Source: a virus. Taken from it: a stretch of 27,071 nt of DNA. The stretch's first letter is position 1; every line of letters starts with the position of its first letter. The notes under the pieces are model-generated. The model had not been told where the DNA came from, searched no databases, and worked only from the letters and a program-made list of their open reading frames with translations. The stretch lies in IMG/VR virus record IMGVR_UViG_3300007722_000089, positions 1 to 27,071 of that record; one strand, given 5' to 3'. This document shows positions 1 through 8,411 of this stretch, piece by piece. Made by a program: the position numbers and the translations under genes.

Positions 1-1
1 A

Positions 2-1039
2 AATTCTCTAGCTGTTAGCGGATCAACTGCAAGCATAGATACTAGTGGAAAATATTTGTTTTTCTCGCAATCTGTCCAGATGAGAGAAAAAATGGACATT
101 TATAAAACTTTCGCACAACGCCTTTTAGGCGATGCTGAGTCGCAATTTGTGGCTACAACCTCCACTACAACAACCACAATTAACGAAGCTCTATTTATTA
201 ACTTTAAACGCTTGTTTCATCGCGATCAAATTAAAAGAGAATCTTTTGCCATGAAGTTCTTTCCGACTGGAAGCGAGAACTTCTCTGGTTCAGGTGGGTC
301 GCTTGCGCGCTCTGGTACAGTGTTAAGCCCTTCAATTTTCACCGATGTAGGAGCCGCTAGCAATAAAGAAATTTCGTTTGGTGGCCAAATTGGTACTATT
401 GTCGATTCTTCAAATACAAATCGCCCTGTTGGTTTAATGTTTTATGATCAAGGCGTCGCTGTTTTAGACATGCGTTCTTGTATTGATTTCAAACAAGGGC
501 AAAATGGAATCGTAAGTGCAATGAGAGTAGCCACCCCCGCAACTCGAAATGGCTCTGCTTGGACAGGCGTTTCAACCACATTCCCAATCGCAGGCTCGCA
601 AGAGTATTTCGAAGCTACGGGCACCGTAGCTGCTACTGAAAATGGCGGGGTTTTGTATCCATTCTCTAGATTCTTGGTTTCTGGATCGATTGATGATATT
701 GTTGATCACATTGCTGTAAGCCGCTTCGGCGGTTCAGATCAAGCCAATGACGCAACAATCGTTTTTCAAAATGCAACCAACATCAACTCAACATTGATTT
801 TATGCCGCGCGGCGGCTGATGAGTTCAACTACTCTTCGAACCCAACCTTCGTCGATGACGACAATAGAATTGTCGTCATCGACGAAGGCCAAGAAGAGTC
901 TCAGCAATCCTTGACTTTTATCACGTCTGTCGGTCTTTACGATGCCAATAATAATTTACTTGCGGTTGCCAAGCTATCTCGGCCAGTTCAGAAAGATAGC
1001 ACGAGAGATCTTCAGCTACAAGTTAGATTAGATTGGTAA
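2..1039 (+). CDS. Phage structural (tail/baseplate-type) protein, 5' truncated
   Basis: The reading frame is open to the left edge, so the true start lies outside the window; an internal TTG at 56 is not a credible start. About 345 residues are visible. The protein is rich in Ser, Thr, Asn and Gly, with many short hydrophobic strands, no signal peptide and no membrane segment, which fits a virion component. It ends with a segment (GLYDANNNLLAVAKLSRPV, then a strand ending RLDW) that resembles the end of the 790-aa protein at 1365-3737. From memory, this type of ending occurs in structural proteins of large T4-like phages; that is recall, not a search. Inside it, at 846-888, is a perfect 20-bp inverted repeat encoding a DDDNR...VVIDEG stretch. 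The precise virion role is unknown. Confidence 0.7.
   Translation, partial: NSLAVSGSTASIDTSGKYLFFSQSVQMREKMDIYKTFAQRLLGDAESQFVATTSTTTTTINEALFINFKRLFHRDQIKRESFAMKFFPTGSENFSGSGGSLARSGTVLSPSIFTDVGAASNKEISFGGQIGTIVDSSNTNRPVGLMFYDQGVAVLDMRSCIDFKQGQNGIVSAMRVATPATRNGSAWTGVSTTFPIAGSQEYFEATGTVAATENGGVLYPFSRFLVSGSIDDIVDHIAVSRFGGSDQANDATIVFQNATNINSTLILCRAAADEFNYSSNPTFVDDDNRIVVIDEGQEESQQSLTFITSVGLYDANNNLLAVAKLSRPVQKDSTRDLQLQVRLDW
846..888. repeat. Perfect 20-bp inverted repeat, 3-nt loop, inside a coding region
   Basis: Positions 846-865 are the exact reverse complement of 869-888, with the loop AGA at 866-868. The arms are about half G+C, so the RNA hairpin would be very stable. It lies wholly inside the first structural gene and is translated. 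It is not followed by a T-run and is about 150 nt from the gene end, so it is not an ordinary terminator. Confidence 0.95.
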
Positions 1040-1055
1040 GTTTAAATCTAATCTA
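1024..1055 (+). other. 11-bp hairpin across the stop codon of the first structural gene
   Basis: Positions 1024-1034 (TAGATTAGATT) pair perfectly with 1045-1055, with a 10-nt loop that contains the TAA stop codon at 1037-1039. It is A+T-rich and has no T-run after it, so it is at best a weak terminator; an RNA-processing or 3'-end stabilising role is equally possible. A second small inverted repeat (AATCTA C TAGATT) overlaps its right arm. Confidence 0.5.
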
Positions 1056-1086
1056 CTAGATTGATTCTATTGCTTTTGAAGGTTTT

Positions 1087-1365
1087 ATGAAGAAAAAAAC
1101 AGAAGTAATCAAAAAAAAAGATCCGTCAGAAATACGAAAAATCAAGAAAGTTATTGATCAAATCAGTGATTATGATCAATTTCTTGTTTTGGGAATGTTT
1201 CATTTGACGAAAATAGAAAATAAAATGAAGCACCTTGAAGAAATTCAGCCTTCATTGGTTTCTTTCTCAAAAGAAGTCCTTGAAAAACACATGAAGTACA
1301 CCAAGCAACTTCAAGCAGCTTTACAAAAAATGGATTCTGAATTAACAAAGTTGGCTAAAAATTAA
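1087..1365 (+). CDS. Small lysine-rich coiled-coil protein, unknown function
   Basis: A 92-residue, highly charged protein with a Lys-rich N-terminus (MKKKTEVIKKKD) and heptad-like hydrophobic spacing from about residue 20 to the end, predicting one or two long helices. A ribosome site (GAAGG, near 1078-1082) precedes the ATG. Its TAA overlaps the ATG of the 790-aa structural gene in a TAATG arrangement, so the two are likely translationally coupled. Its position between two structural genes suggests a virion or assembly role, for example a small tail chaperone or spacer; this is inference from context only. No known family is recognised. Confidence 0.7.
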   Translation: MKKKTEVIKKKDPSEIRKIKKVIDQISDYDQFLVLGMFHLTKIENKMKHLEEIQPSLVSFSKEVLEKHMKYTKQLQAALQKMDSELTKLAKN

Positions 1366-3737
1366 TGACAATACAAGTTATTAGTCCCGATGAGATGGAA
1401 TTCTTCACTTTAGAAACTCATCCTACCCGAAACTATATTTCAAGTTCCACCGGAGGAATCGAAGGTGAATTGTACCTGTTCGCCCGTCGCTCCGACACTG
1501 AAAAAGACATATCCCCCATTCCAGCTTTTATTGATAGAACTTACGGAGATTACAATCTAGATTCTTTTTTAAATATTGGGCATCTGAATGGCTCTACCAC
1601 GCCATTCAACAACTATTCAGTGATGAATGATTATCTAGAGGCTTCGGGGCGACAATCGATTTCGGCGAGAAATTCACAAACATTAGAAATTATCCGGTTT
1701 GAGCCGCCTTTCAGGCTCAACTCCAACACTCTTCGGAAATTGGTTACTGTTGACACTCTTATGCCGTATTACAGGACTGAGTACCCAACTGCTCAATTCG
1801 GGTACAACAATTACCATTCATTGAATTTTTTTACTGCATCGGCACTCCCGGAAGAAGCAGCGCTTTTATACCCAAATTCAGCAAGTTCTGTATATCCACT
1901 GGGTTGTTATGCGGTTACTACATCATTTAGTTTTGATTTTTGGATTAATCCTCGCCAAACTACCGATGCCGAAGGAGATAATTTTAAAGCCGGAACGTTA
2001 TTCCATTTATCATCAACCTACGCTGTATCCTTGATTACTGGCTCTTCAAAAGATGCCAATGGATTTCCTGATGGTTTTAGGTTGCTACTACAACTAAGTC
2101 ATAGCGCCGATATTAGTCCGAGCGTCGCTATACCCGGCACGAATCTGAATGATTTGGTGTTTTTGTCTGATGACAATAGTTTAACAAAAAATGCGTGGCA
2201 TCATGTCTCTATTCGTTGGGATGGAGCAAAAAATAACAAAACTGGCTCCATGCTCGTCGATGAAGTTGAGTGTGGTCCTTTCGTAATTCCTTTCGAAACT
2301 GTTTACCCGTATGGATTGTCATATCCCGATGAACAACCCACTGTATTAGTGGTTGGAAATTACTACGAAGGTCTAAATACTGGTGTTTCTGCGCAGCGTT
2401 TGTTTTTATCGACCGATCCTGCCGCTAGAGATGGTTTCGTTAACATGGCGCCTGGGATTACTGGCGAAGAATTTCCTGCTGGGCATCAAATGAGGCATCC
2501 ATTGAATGCCGAAGTCCACGAACTAAAGATTTTCGATAAATACATCGACGACATTGCTCGCTTATCTTTTGCGTCAAGCAGCGTAGACAATTCTACATCC
2601 GAAGGGCTGATTTTCTATTTACCCCCTTTCTTCTCAGAGACATCTCCTATTAGAACATGGGATGCTTCTTCTTCTCAAGGCGGTATTTTACTCACACCTT
2701 TTTGTGCGGTCGATGGAAGAACGGCCGAACCATTCAATAAATTATTTTCTTTCGGTGTTGGTGGGCACCAAATCAATCTTGAGAATTTCACAACTGATTT
2801 AGCGCAAGGATTTTCTCCGCGTCATTGGTGTTTGACTGGGTCGGTTATCTCGATTGACGCAGCCACTCCAACTACTGCAAATGATTATCTCTACGCCACT
2901 GGCTCTAGCGTGAAAAGAAATTTGCTGATTGCGCCGTGTGATAATGGATTGGTATTTCCAAATTACGATTTATTGCCGCACTCAAATCACATAAGATTTA
3001 AAAATGATCTTGGCACTTTAGACCCGTCATGGATATCTCTGAGAGAACTAGTAGCCGATAGCACTTTTCACCCCGCTGCGACAGAAGAAGACGGAGCAAT
3101 TTTGTCTGGCGTCGTAGCAGCCACCCCAGATGATTTAAGACACGTTTCTGAAAATTCTCAGACTCTCACGATTTTTCAAAGAACTCGTGATAACACTTCT
3201 AATCAAGTAGTTTTTTTCGATATCAGCAACATGTTTTATGGAAACCAAATTAAACCGGGCACTTTTACACTAAGAGATATCGCTATCAGCGGGTCCGAAG
3301 GTAAGATGAACATCCTTATCAAAGATGATGGACGTGGTAATCTTTATCGAGCCGATGCATCAACATTTTGTGCTTCTTGGAATTCGATCGGGAATATTTT
3401 TTATAATGAAGGAATAGTGGTAATTAAAACTCCGCATTTGCCTTTTTTCGGGAAGGATCAATTTGAGATTAACTTCCAGGGTGTACAAAATATTCACACG
3501 CTGAAGTTCAATCTTTTGGCTAGGTCAAAAGCCCTCATTGCTTCTCATAATGCTACTTACGATTCGTCATTGTCGGCTTCTTTCAGCCCCAGCAACCCGG
3601 ATCAAAGATATGTGTACATTACAGGCATCAATATCCACGATGAGAATCTAAACGTCATCACGCGAACTAACCTCGCTCAACCTCTCCTCAAAAGATTTGG
3701 TGATAAAATGATGTTCCACGTCAAACTCAATTACTGA
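1365..3737 (+). CDS. Large virion protein with a LamG/concanavalin A-like domain
   Basis: A 790-residue protein, probably a tail or capsid-surface component. Roughly residues 184-335 resemble a LamG/concanavalin A-like lectin fold: a strand with FDFWINP, a later strand with WHHVSIRWDG near residue 279, and alternating strands between. Such domains in phage virions commonly bind carbohydrate or decorate the particle. The remainder is strand-rich with no recognised domain. The C-terminus (INIHDENLNVITRTNLAQP, then a strand ending VKLNY) resembles the end of the upstream structural protein. The start is the ATG within TAATG coupled to the preceding gene. Binding specificity cannot be judged. Other possibilities are a head-fibre or baseplate-wedge protein. 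Confidence 0.75.
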   Translation: MTIQVISPDEMEFFTLETHPTRNYISSSTGGIEGELYLFARRSDTEKDISPIPAFIDRTYGDYNLDSFLNIGHLNGSTTPFNNYSVMNDYLEASGRQSISARNSQTLEIIRFEPPFRLNSNTLRKLVTVDTLMPYYRTEYPTAQFGYNNYHSLNFFTASALPEEAALLYPNSASSVYPLGCYAVTTSFSFDFWINPRQTTDAEGDNFKAGTLFHLSSTYAVSLITGSSKDANGFPDGFRLLLQLSHSADISPSVAIPGTNLNDLVFLSDDNSLTKNAWHHVSIRWDGAKNNKTGSMLVDEVECGPFVIPFETVYPYGLSYPDEQPTVLVVGNYYEGLNTGVSAQRLFLSTDPAARDGFVNMAPGITGEEFPAGHQMRHPLNAEVHELKIFDKYIDDIARLSFASSSVDNSTSEGLIFYLPPFFSETSPIRTWDASSSQGGILLTPFCAVDGRTAEPFNKLFSFGVGGHQINLENFTTDLAQGFSPRHWCLTGSVISIDAATPTTANDYLYATGSSVKRNLLIAPCDNGLVFPNYDLLPHSNHIRFKNDLGTLDPSWISLRELVADSTFHPAATEEDGAILSGVVAATPDDLRHVSENSQTLTIFQRTRDNTSNQVVFFDISNMFYGNQIKPGTFTLRDIAISGSEGKMNILIKDDGRGNLYRADASTFCASWNSIGNIFYNEGIVVIKTPHLPFFGKDQFEINFQGVQNIHTLKFNLLARSKALIASHNATYDSSLSASFSPSNPDQRYVYITGINIHDENLNVITRTNLAQPLLKRFGDKMMFHVKLNY

Positions 3738-3756
3738 ACTTTCTCTAATTAGAGGT

Positions 3757-4203
3757 ATGGCTACTCGCAAAAAAACTACTATCACCGCTAAACCAAAAAA
3801 AAGACGCAGAAAAGGTAGGTATATTACTGGTGAACACATTAGCCCTAAATGCGCAGGGACGATAAAATATCGTTCTGGTTGGGAGCTTTCTGTTCTTAAG
3901 TCATTGGATTACGATGCAAGTGTGACTTCATATCTTTACGAAGCTTTTCACATCCCATATTTAGCAAATATCAGAACTGGTAAAATTAGAAAATATATTC
4001 CTGATTTTTATATCACATATGCTAATGGCCAGAAAAAAGTAGTTGAAGTAAAGCGAAAAGACAAAGTAACGGAACTGAAGACGGCCAAAAAATTACTAGC
4101 TGGCAAAGCTTGGTGCGACAAAAACAACATCATTTTTGAAGTTTGGACAGATGCCACGATTGCCAGAATTCGCAAAGAGCTTGAAACTAAAGGCATCTTA
4201 TGA
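3757..4203 (+). CDS. T4 gp4-like head-completion nuclease (PD-(D/E)XK / TnsA-like)
   Basis: A 148-residue protein matching the head-completion protein of T4-like phages, thought to act on the head after DNA packaging and to carry a TnsA-like nuclease fold. Visible in order: a basic N-terminus (KKRRRKGR), YRSGWE at 38-43, an IPY strand near 66-68, RKYIPDF at about 78-84, and VEVKRK at 96-101. E43, D83, E97 and K99 form a complete PD-(D/E)XK set. The following helix and the FEVWTD strand also match the gp4 pattern as I remember it. It sits directly after structural genes, as expected. Its stop overlaps the next ATG (ATGA at 4200-4203). A perfect 12-bp palindrome (CTCTAATTAGAG) lies just upstream at 3743-3754. 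Confidence 0.75.
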   Translation: MATRKKTTITAKPKKRRRKGRYITGEHISPKCAGTIKYRSGWELSVLKSLDYDASVTSYLYEAFHIPYLANIRTGKIRKYIPDFYITYANGQKKVVEVKRKDKVTELKTAKKLLAGKAWCDKNNIIFEVWTDATIARIRKELETKGIL

Positions 4204-5306
4204 AAACACAATTAAAATCTTACATATCTTTAGTTATAGAAAATCGATTAAACAAAGATAGTAGCGATAATTTTCGGCAGGTAAAATGGTTTGAAAATCT
4301 TGGAAAATACATCAAAGACGCGCCTCCTTATTATTACGTTCATTTTAGTGATTTAAACAAAGTTGGCATTAATCCTCGCTACAATCACTCTACACCTTTC
4401 GGAATTTATGCTTGGGTATTGAACTCAAAATTTTTTGAAATTTTGCAATCGAACCCACAGAGATTTTTTGCCACGGATCGTCCTTGCGTACACATATTAG
4501 AGTCTAGCGTCGGAGACGAAGAGACTTTGTTTTTGGATCAAGTAGGCCCTGCTGAGATAAAGTTTTTGGTGGAATGGTTAAGAACAGAGGGAATGCAATA
4601 TATTCCCAATTTTCCACCTTCTCTTGCTGGATTAGCTAACAAACCAGAGGAGCTTCTTCGAAGAATTGTAGTGCTAGCCAGAGAGGAAACGGCCAGATTA
4701 GCCACTTCCTACCCTTCTGGAAAACTTTATTGGGAAATTCTAGAGGTGTTTTGTAATAAAGATTACAAATTATGGCGCAAAATATTGATGCAACTAGGCT
4801 ACCAAGGGGTTGTAGATATTTCTCCTGAGCACGGGATCATTTATCCTTCAGAGCCCATGCAGGCTGTTTATTTTTCCAAAAGTTTTCTAACACAAATTAC
4901 CACGTTGCAAAATCCGTCTTCAAACGAGATGTGCGGCAAAGGAGAAGACCCGGTTGTTTCCACGATTGCCCATTTAGCACCGGAAGCTGGCGCCACGTTG
5001 GAACCAAAATTCATAGAAAAATATTGGCCTAAAATTATGGGCTCTAGTGAAAAAACAAAACAACACGTTTTAATTAGTTTATTGAAAACTGGTCGTTCTG
5101 AGTTTGAATCCAAAATTAGAGAACTACTCAAAAACGAACCCATGCTTTTGTATGTCCTGGCTGGGGTCATGCTTGGGCCTCAAAACAAATTAAACTCGCC
5201 AGAGTTTGTTGAGAAATTCTGGAATACCTACAAAGATTTAATGAAATCTCGTCTTTTGGCAACTCAGCGGCAGATTCTACAAAATCATTTTAAAATCTCG
5301 GCTTGA
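4200..5306 (+). CDS. ART-like paralogue family member A (HFS...GIY...QAVYF)
   Basis: A 368-residue protein with no confidently known family. It shares motifs with the genes at 8332 and 9505: an N-terminal helix (QLKSYISLVIENR), then HFSDLNKVGINPRY (His near residue 49), TPFGIYAW about 16 residues later, a hydrophobic strand (CVHILESS), and far downstream GYQGVVDI then EPMQAVYFSKSFL. This order (H-[FT]-[ST], an aromatic GIY strand, a late Q-x-V-[FY]-F strand) resembles the core of ADP-ribosyltransferase-like folds seen in phage polyvalent and toxin proteins; that is inference. The last 110 residues are helical and may form HEAT-like repeats. It overlaps the head-completion gene by 4 nt, so it may be expressed late and even be packaged. 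Confidence 0.7.
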   Translation: MKTQLKSYISLVIENRLNKDSSDNFRQVKWFENLGKYIKDAPPYYYVHFSDLNKVGINPRYNHSTPFGIYAWVLNSKFFEILQSNPQRFFATDRPCVHILESSVGDEETLFLDQVGPAEIKFLVEWLRTEGMQYIPNFPPSLAGLANKPEELLRRIVVLAREETARLATSYPSGKLYWEILEVFCNKDYKLWRKILMQLGYQGVVDISPEHGIIYPSEPMQAVYFSKSFLTQITTLQNPSSNEMCGKGEDPVVSTIAHLAPEAGATLEPKFIEKYWPKIMGSSEKTKQHVLISLLKTGRSEFESKIRELLKNEPMLLYVLAGVMLGPQNKLNSPEFVEKFWNTYKDLMKSRLLATQRQILQNHFKISA

Positions 5307-5324
5307 TGATGCTACACCATTTGA

Positions 5325-7715
5325 ATGACTGTCCAATTAACGCCGAAATCTAACATCAAAGGACCAATTTGTAGCGACTACAAAGATATTAACAAAGTCG
5401 TTGCTTTCGAAAAAGCCGCGAGAGCGTATCGGGCAAAGACTGAGCACTTCCAAATAAGCCATATTACTCAAAGCGTTTTTGGAACTTATGAGGTTATTTC
5501 GGGCATATCGTCTGGTCTGTATTTCGTTGACATTTTCAACAATAAAAAAAACCACGATACTTGCACTTGCAAGGATTTTTCTCAAAACCTACTCGGAACT
5601 TGTAAGCATTTGGAGGCAGTTTATTTGGCACTAAATGAATTAAAACTATTAGTTGCATACAAAAACACACAGCCTATTGCAGATTATATCACAATTATTG
5701 ATGGCAAAAATGTATTAATTGGAAAACATCAAAGCGTTAAAATTCAAAACGGAGAAATCGTTAAATACGATGAAAAAACTCTTAGGGCGTCAAGTGCTTC
5801 TGCGAGTTTATTAGAGAAAACCAAGGAAAGAAATGCTAATTTAGCTCGCAAAGCAAAAATAGAACGTTTGATAGCTGGCGATAAAATTAAAATTGATGTT
5901 TTGACAAAGCCGTTGTTTCCTTATCAGCAAGATGCAGTAAAATATATGACGGCTTCTGGCAGATCCTTGTTGGCTTTGCGCATGGGCGGCGGAAAGACCG
6001 CGAGCGTTCTTGCGGTATGCGAAATTCTAAAAACGACCGATAAAATCTTTCGTGTTTTATTGGTTGTTCCTGCTTCTCTTAAGCAGCAATGGGCAAACGA
6101 GATCAAAATATTTGTCGGCAGTAAATCTGAAATTGTGCATAAAGCCGAAGAACTTAAGCCCTTCAGTTCCAAGCCAACAAAAGATATCCAATACAAAATA
6201 GTAAATTACGAACTTTTGCTACGCAACCCAGACTTAGCTTACAACATTAACACAGATATTGTTATTTTGGACGAAGCTCAAAAAATAAAGAACTTCCGCT
6301 CAAAAACCGGCGAGATAATTCGTCGAATACCAAATAAATTCTTCTTTGCTTTGACAGGAACGCCAATTGAAAATCGTTTAGATGATCTTTATTCTATTAT
6401 GCAACTAATTGACGAAGATGTTTTCGGTCCTTTGTGGAAATTCAATTTTGATTTCCATTCTCAAACGGAAACTGGAAGAATTGATGGCTGCAAGCACTTG
6501 GATCTACTTAGAGAGCGGATTAAACCCGTCGTTTTTTCCAAGAATAGAGCGGAAATTTTAAGCCAACTTCCACCTTTAACAGAAGAGACGATTTATGTTC
6601 CTATGTCAGAGGCGCAGAGCGAAAGAGAAGAATTTTATCGAAAAGAGGCGGCGAAATTATTCGCAAAGGCTAGCGGCAAGGGTTTAACTCGTGGCGAACA
6701 ACAAATCCTCGCGGGTTATCTGCTAAAAGCCCGCCAAGCTTGCAACTCGTTAATGCTTTGTGAACCGGATAATCCAGATGCCACTAGTGATTCACCAAAA
6801 TTGGACGAACTTCAAACGATTGTATCTGACGTGTGCATCACAGAAGGCAAGAAGCTTGTCGTTTTTTCGGAGTGGATAGAACAGCTTAACATCATCGCTG
6901 CTATGTTAAAAAACATTGGCATTGATTATGTGATGCTTCACGGAGGCATTCCTACCAAGAAAAGACCAGATATCATTGAGTCATTCAAAACCCAAAATCA
7001 CAAAATGGTTTTTCTCTCAACGGATGCCGGGGGCATTGGGCTGAATTTGCAATTCGCAAGTTATGTGGTCCACTTCGATCTTCCATGGAATCCTGCCAAG
7101 CTCGACCAACGCACTGCTAGAACCCATCGCATCGGACAAAAGAATAATGTCTACGTTTATTATTTGTGCGCCGAGGAAGGCATCGAGAGGGGCATTAAAG
7201 ATGTACTTGTTTCAAAACGTGAGGTTCGTACTGCAACTCTAGAGGCTGATAGCAAAATTCAAGAAGTTGAACTTCAAAGTTTTGTAGATTATTTGAAAGA
7301 CAACACGGATATGTTTGCCATTCCAGCCATTGAACCAACCAAGGCCGCGATAGAACCCGAAGAGGTAAAAGTTACGCCGAAAGTTCGACAAATTATTCAA
7401 AAAATGAAAAAATTCAAAGTGCATCTTGATGAAAACAAATCAAAAGAAGCAATTCAGGAAGCTTTCGATATCATTTTGATGCTAATTTCATTTCTACAAA
7501 GTATGGATGCCTCTGACTACGATAGCGTTATTAAATTAATAACACGCAAACTCATGTCTAGTAATAATGTATATGTGAACGCTCACGGGGTTTTAGTTTC
7601 TCTTAGGCATTTCATGCAGCAAAAAAATGCTGCATCGGTTGGGCAAATATACCTCCGAACAACTCTTCTAAGAGCACGCAGCACTATCGATTCTCTTTTG
7701 GGTCTGTTAAAATAA
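5325..7715 (+). CDS. SNF2-family DNA helicase with N-terminal SWIM zinc finger
   Basis: A 796-residue Swi2/Snf2-type ATPase. A SWIM zinc-binding motif comes first (C80-x-C82-x10-C93-x-H95). The helicase core follows: a Q-motif-like FPYQQDAV, Walker A MGGGKT (K224), DEAQ (316-319), LTGTP (343-347), then lobe 2 with VVFSEW, LHGG, STDAGGIGLN and an Arg-finger motif RTARTHRIGQ (596-605). About 170 helical residues trail the core. Family members translocate on double-stranded DNA and remodel protein-DNA complexes or recombination intermediates; T4 UvsW is a functional analogue but lacks a SWIM domain. An in-frame TGA abuts the ATG, fixing the start; no clear ribosome site is seen. It lies beside a RuvC-like resolvase, consistent with recombination or replication-fork processing. 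Confidence 0.92.
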   Translation: MTVQLTPKSNIKGPICSDYKDINKVVAFEKAARAYRAKTEHFQISHITQSVFGTYEVISGISSGLYFVDIFNNKKNHDTCTCKDFSQNLLGTCKHLEAVYLALNELKLLVAYKNTQPIADYITIIDGKNVLIGKHQSVKIQNGEIVKYDEKTLRASSASASLLEKTKERNANLARKAKIERLIAGDKIKIDVLTKPLFPYQQDAVKYMTASGRSLLALRMGGGKTASVLAVCEILKTTDKIFRVLLVVPASLKQQWANEIKIFVGSKSEIVHKAEELKPFSSKPTKDIQYKIVNYELLLRNPDLAYNINTDIVILDEAQKIKNFRSKTGEIIRRIPNKFFFALTGTPIENRLDDLYSIMQLIDEDVFGPLWKFNFDFHSQTETGRIDGCKHLDLLRERIKPVVFSKNRAEILSQLPPLTEETIYVPMSEAQSEREEFYRKEAAKLFAKASGKGLTRGEQQILAGYLLKARQACNSLMLCEPDNPDATSDSPKLDELQTIVSDVCITEGKKLVVFSEWIEQLNIIAAMLKNIGIDYVMLHGGIPTKKRPDIIESFKTQNHKMVFLSTDAGGIGLNLQFASYVVHFDLPWNPAKLDQRTARTHRIGQKNNVYVYYLCAEEGIERGIKDVLVSKREVRTATLEADSKIQEVELQSFVDYLKDNTDMFAIPAIEPTKAAIEPEEVKVTPKVRQIIQKMKKFKVHLDENKSKEAIQEAFDIILMLISFLQSMDASDYDSVIKLITRKLMSSNNVYVNAHGVLVSLRHFMQQKNAASVGQIYLRTTLLRARSTIDSLLGLLK

Positions 7716-7753
7716 CTTGGTTGTAAATTAGCTATATGTAGCAAAGGATTAAA

Positions 7754-8335
7754 ATGATAGATTGTGCGCTGGCTGCGGATATTTCCACAACACACGTTGG
7801 ATATTGCCTACAAAACAAAGACACCGGAGAGACTCTTGCGATGTCTTCCATAAATCTCCCAAGTAAAGACTATACTGATATTTGGGAAAAAGTGGATGAT
7901 GTTAAAATAAAAATGACCGAGCTTGCTTTGTTCTGGAAAATGGCCGGTTGGAATGTCGCATCCATCTATGTCGAAGAATCATTGAAAAATTTCAAGGCGG
8001 GCGCTAGCTCTGCTGATGTTATTGTGAAGTTGGCACAATTCAACGCGATGGTATCGTTTTTAATAAGAAATTTGTTTGGAATCAATCCTGTATTTCTCAA
8101 TGTCAACACAGCAAGATCTAGGATTGGAATCAAAGTCTTGAAGAAAAAAGGCGTGAAAAACGACACCAAAAAACAAGTATTGGAGCAAGTGGCTGCCAAA
8201 GTTCAATGGAGTTGGCCGACCAAGGTATTAAAAAGCGGCCCCAACAAAGGTACGACAGCTTTTGAGGAAGAGGCTTATGACATGGCAGATTCCTGGGTTA
8301 TCTGTAAGGCTGGATGTACTATTTATAGAGCATGA
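7754..8335 (+). CDS. RuvC-like Holliday junction resolvase
   Basis: A 193-residue RNase H-fold nuclease. The acidic residues expected for two-metal catalysis are present: D9 in AADIS on strand 1, E74 in YVEES on strand 4, and D176/D179 in YDMADSW on the C-terminal helix. The Lys-rich insert (VLKKKGVKNDTKKQ) fits DNA binding. Enzymes of this group cut four-way junctions and branched DNA, allowing replicative concatemers to be resolved before packaging; T4 uses the unrelated gp49. An AAAGGA ribosome site precedes the ATG. The stop overlaps the ATG of the next gene (ATGA at 8332-8335). A RuvC-fold nuclease with another branched substrate remains possible. Confidence 0.82.
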   Translation: MIDCALAADISTTHVGYCLQNKDTGETLAMSSINLPSKDYTDIWEKVDDVKIKMTELALFWKMAGWNVASIYVEESLKNFKAGASSADVIVKLAQFNAMVSFLIRNLFGINPVFLNVNTARSRIGIKVLKKKGVKNDTKKQVLEQVAAKVQWSWPTKVLKSGPNKGTTAFEEEAYDMADSWVICKAGCTIYRA

Positions 8336-8411
8336 GCCAAAATCAATTACAAAAATTTATTCTCCAAGAACTCAATCGCCATAAACGCGAAGGAGTTGTT
8401 TTGGAAGATCC
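8329..8411 (+). repeat. 83-bp direct repeat, copy 1
   Basis: This stretch matches 9502-9584 at 82 of 83 positions (one C/T difference within the codon after AATCG). It begins at AGCATGAGCC, which includes the start codon of this gene, and ends at GAAGATCC, after which the two copies diverge sharply. Confidence 0.95.
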
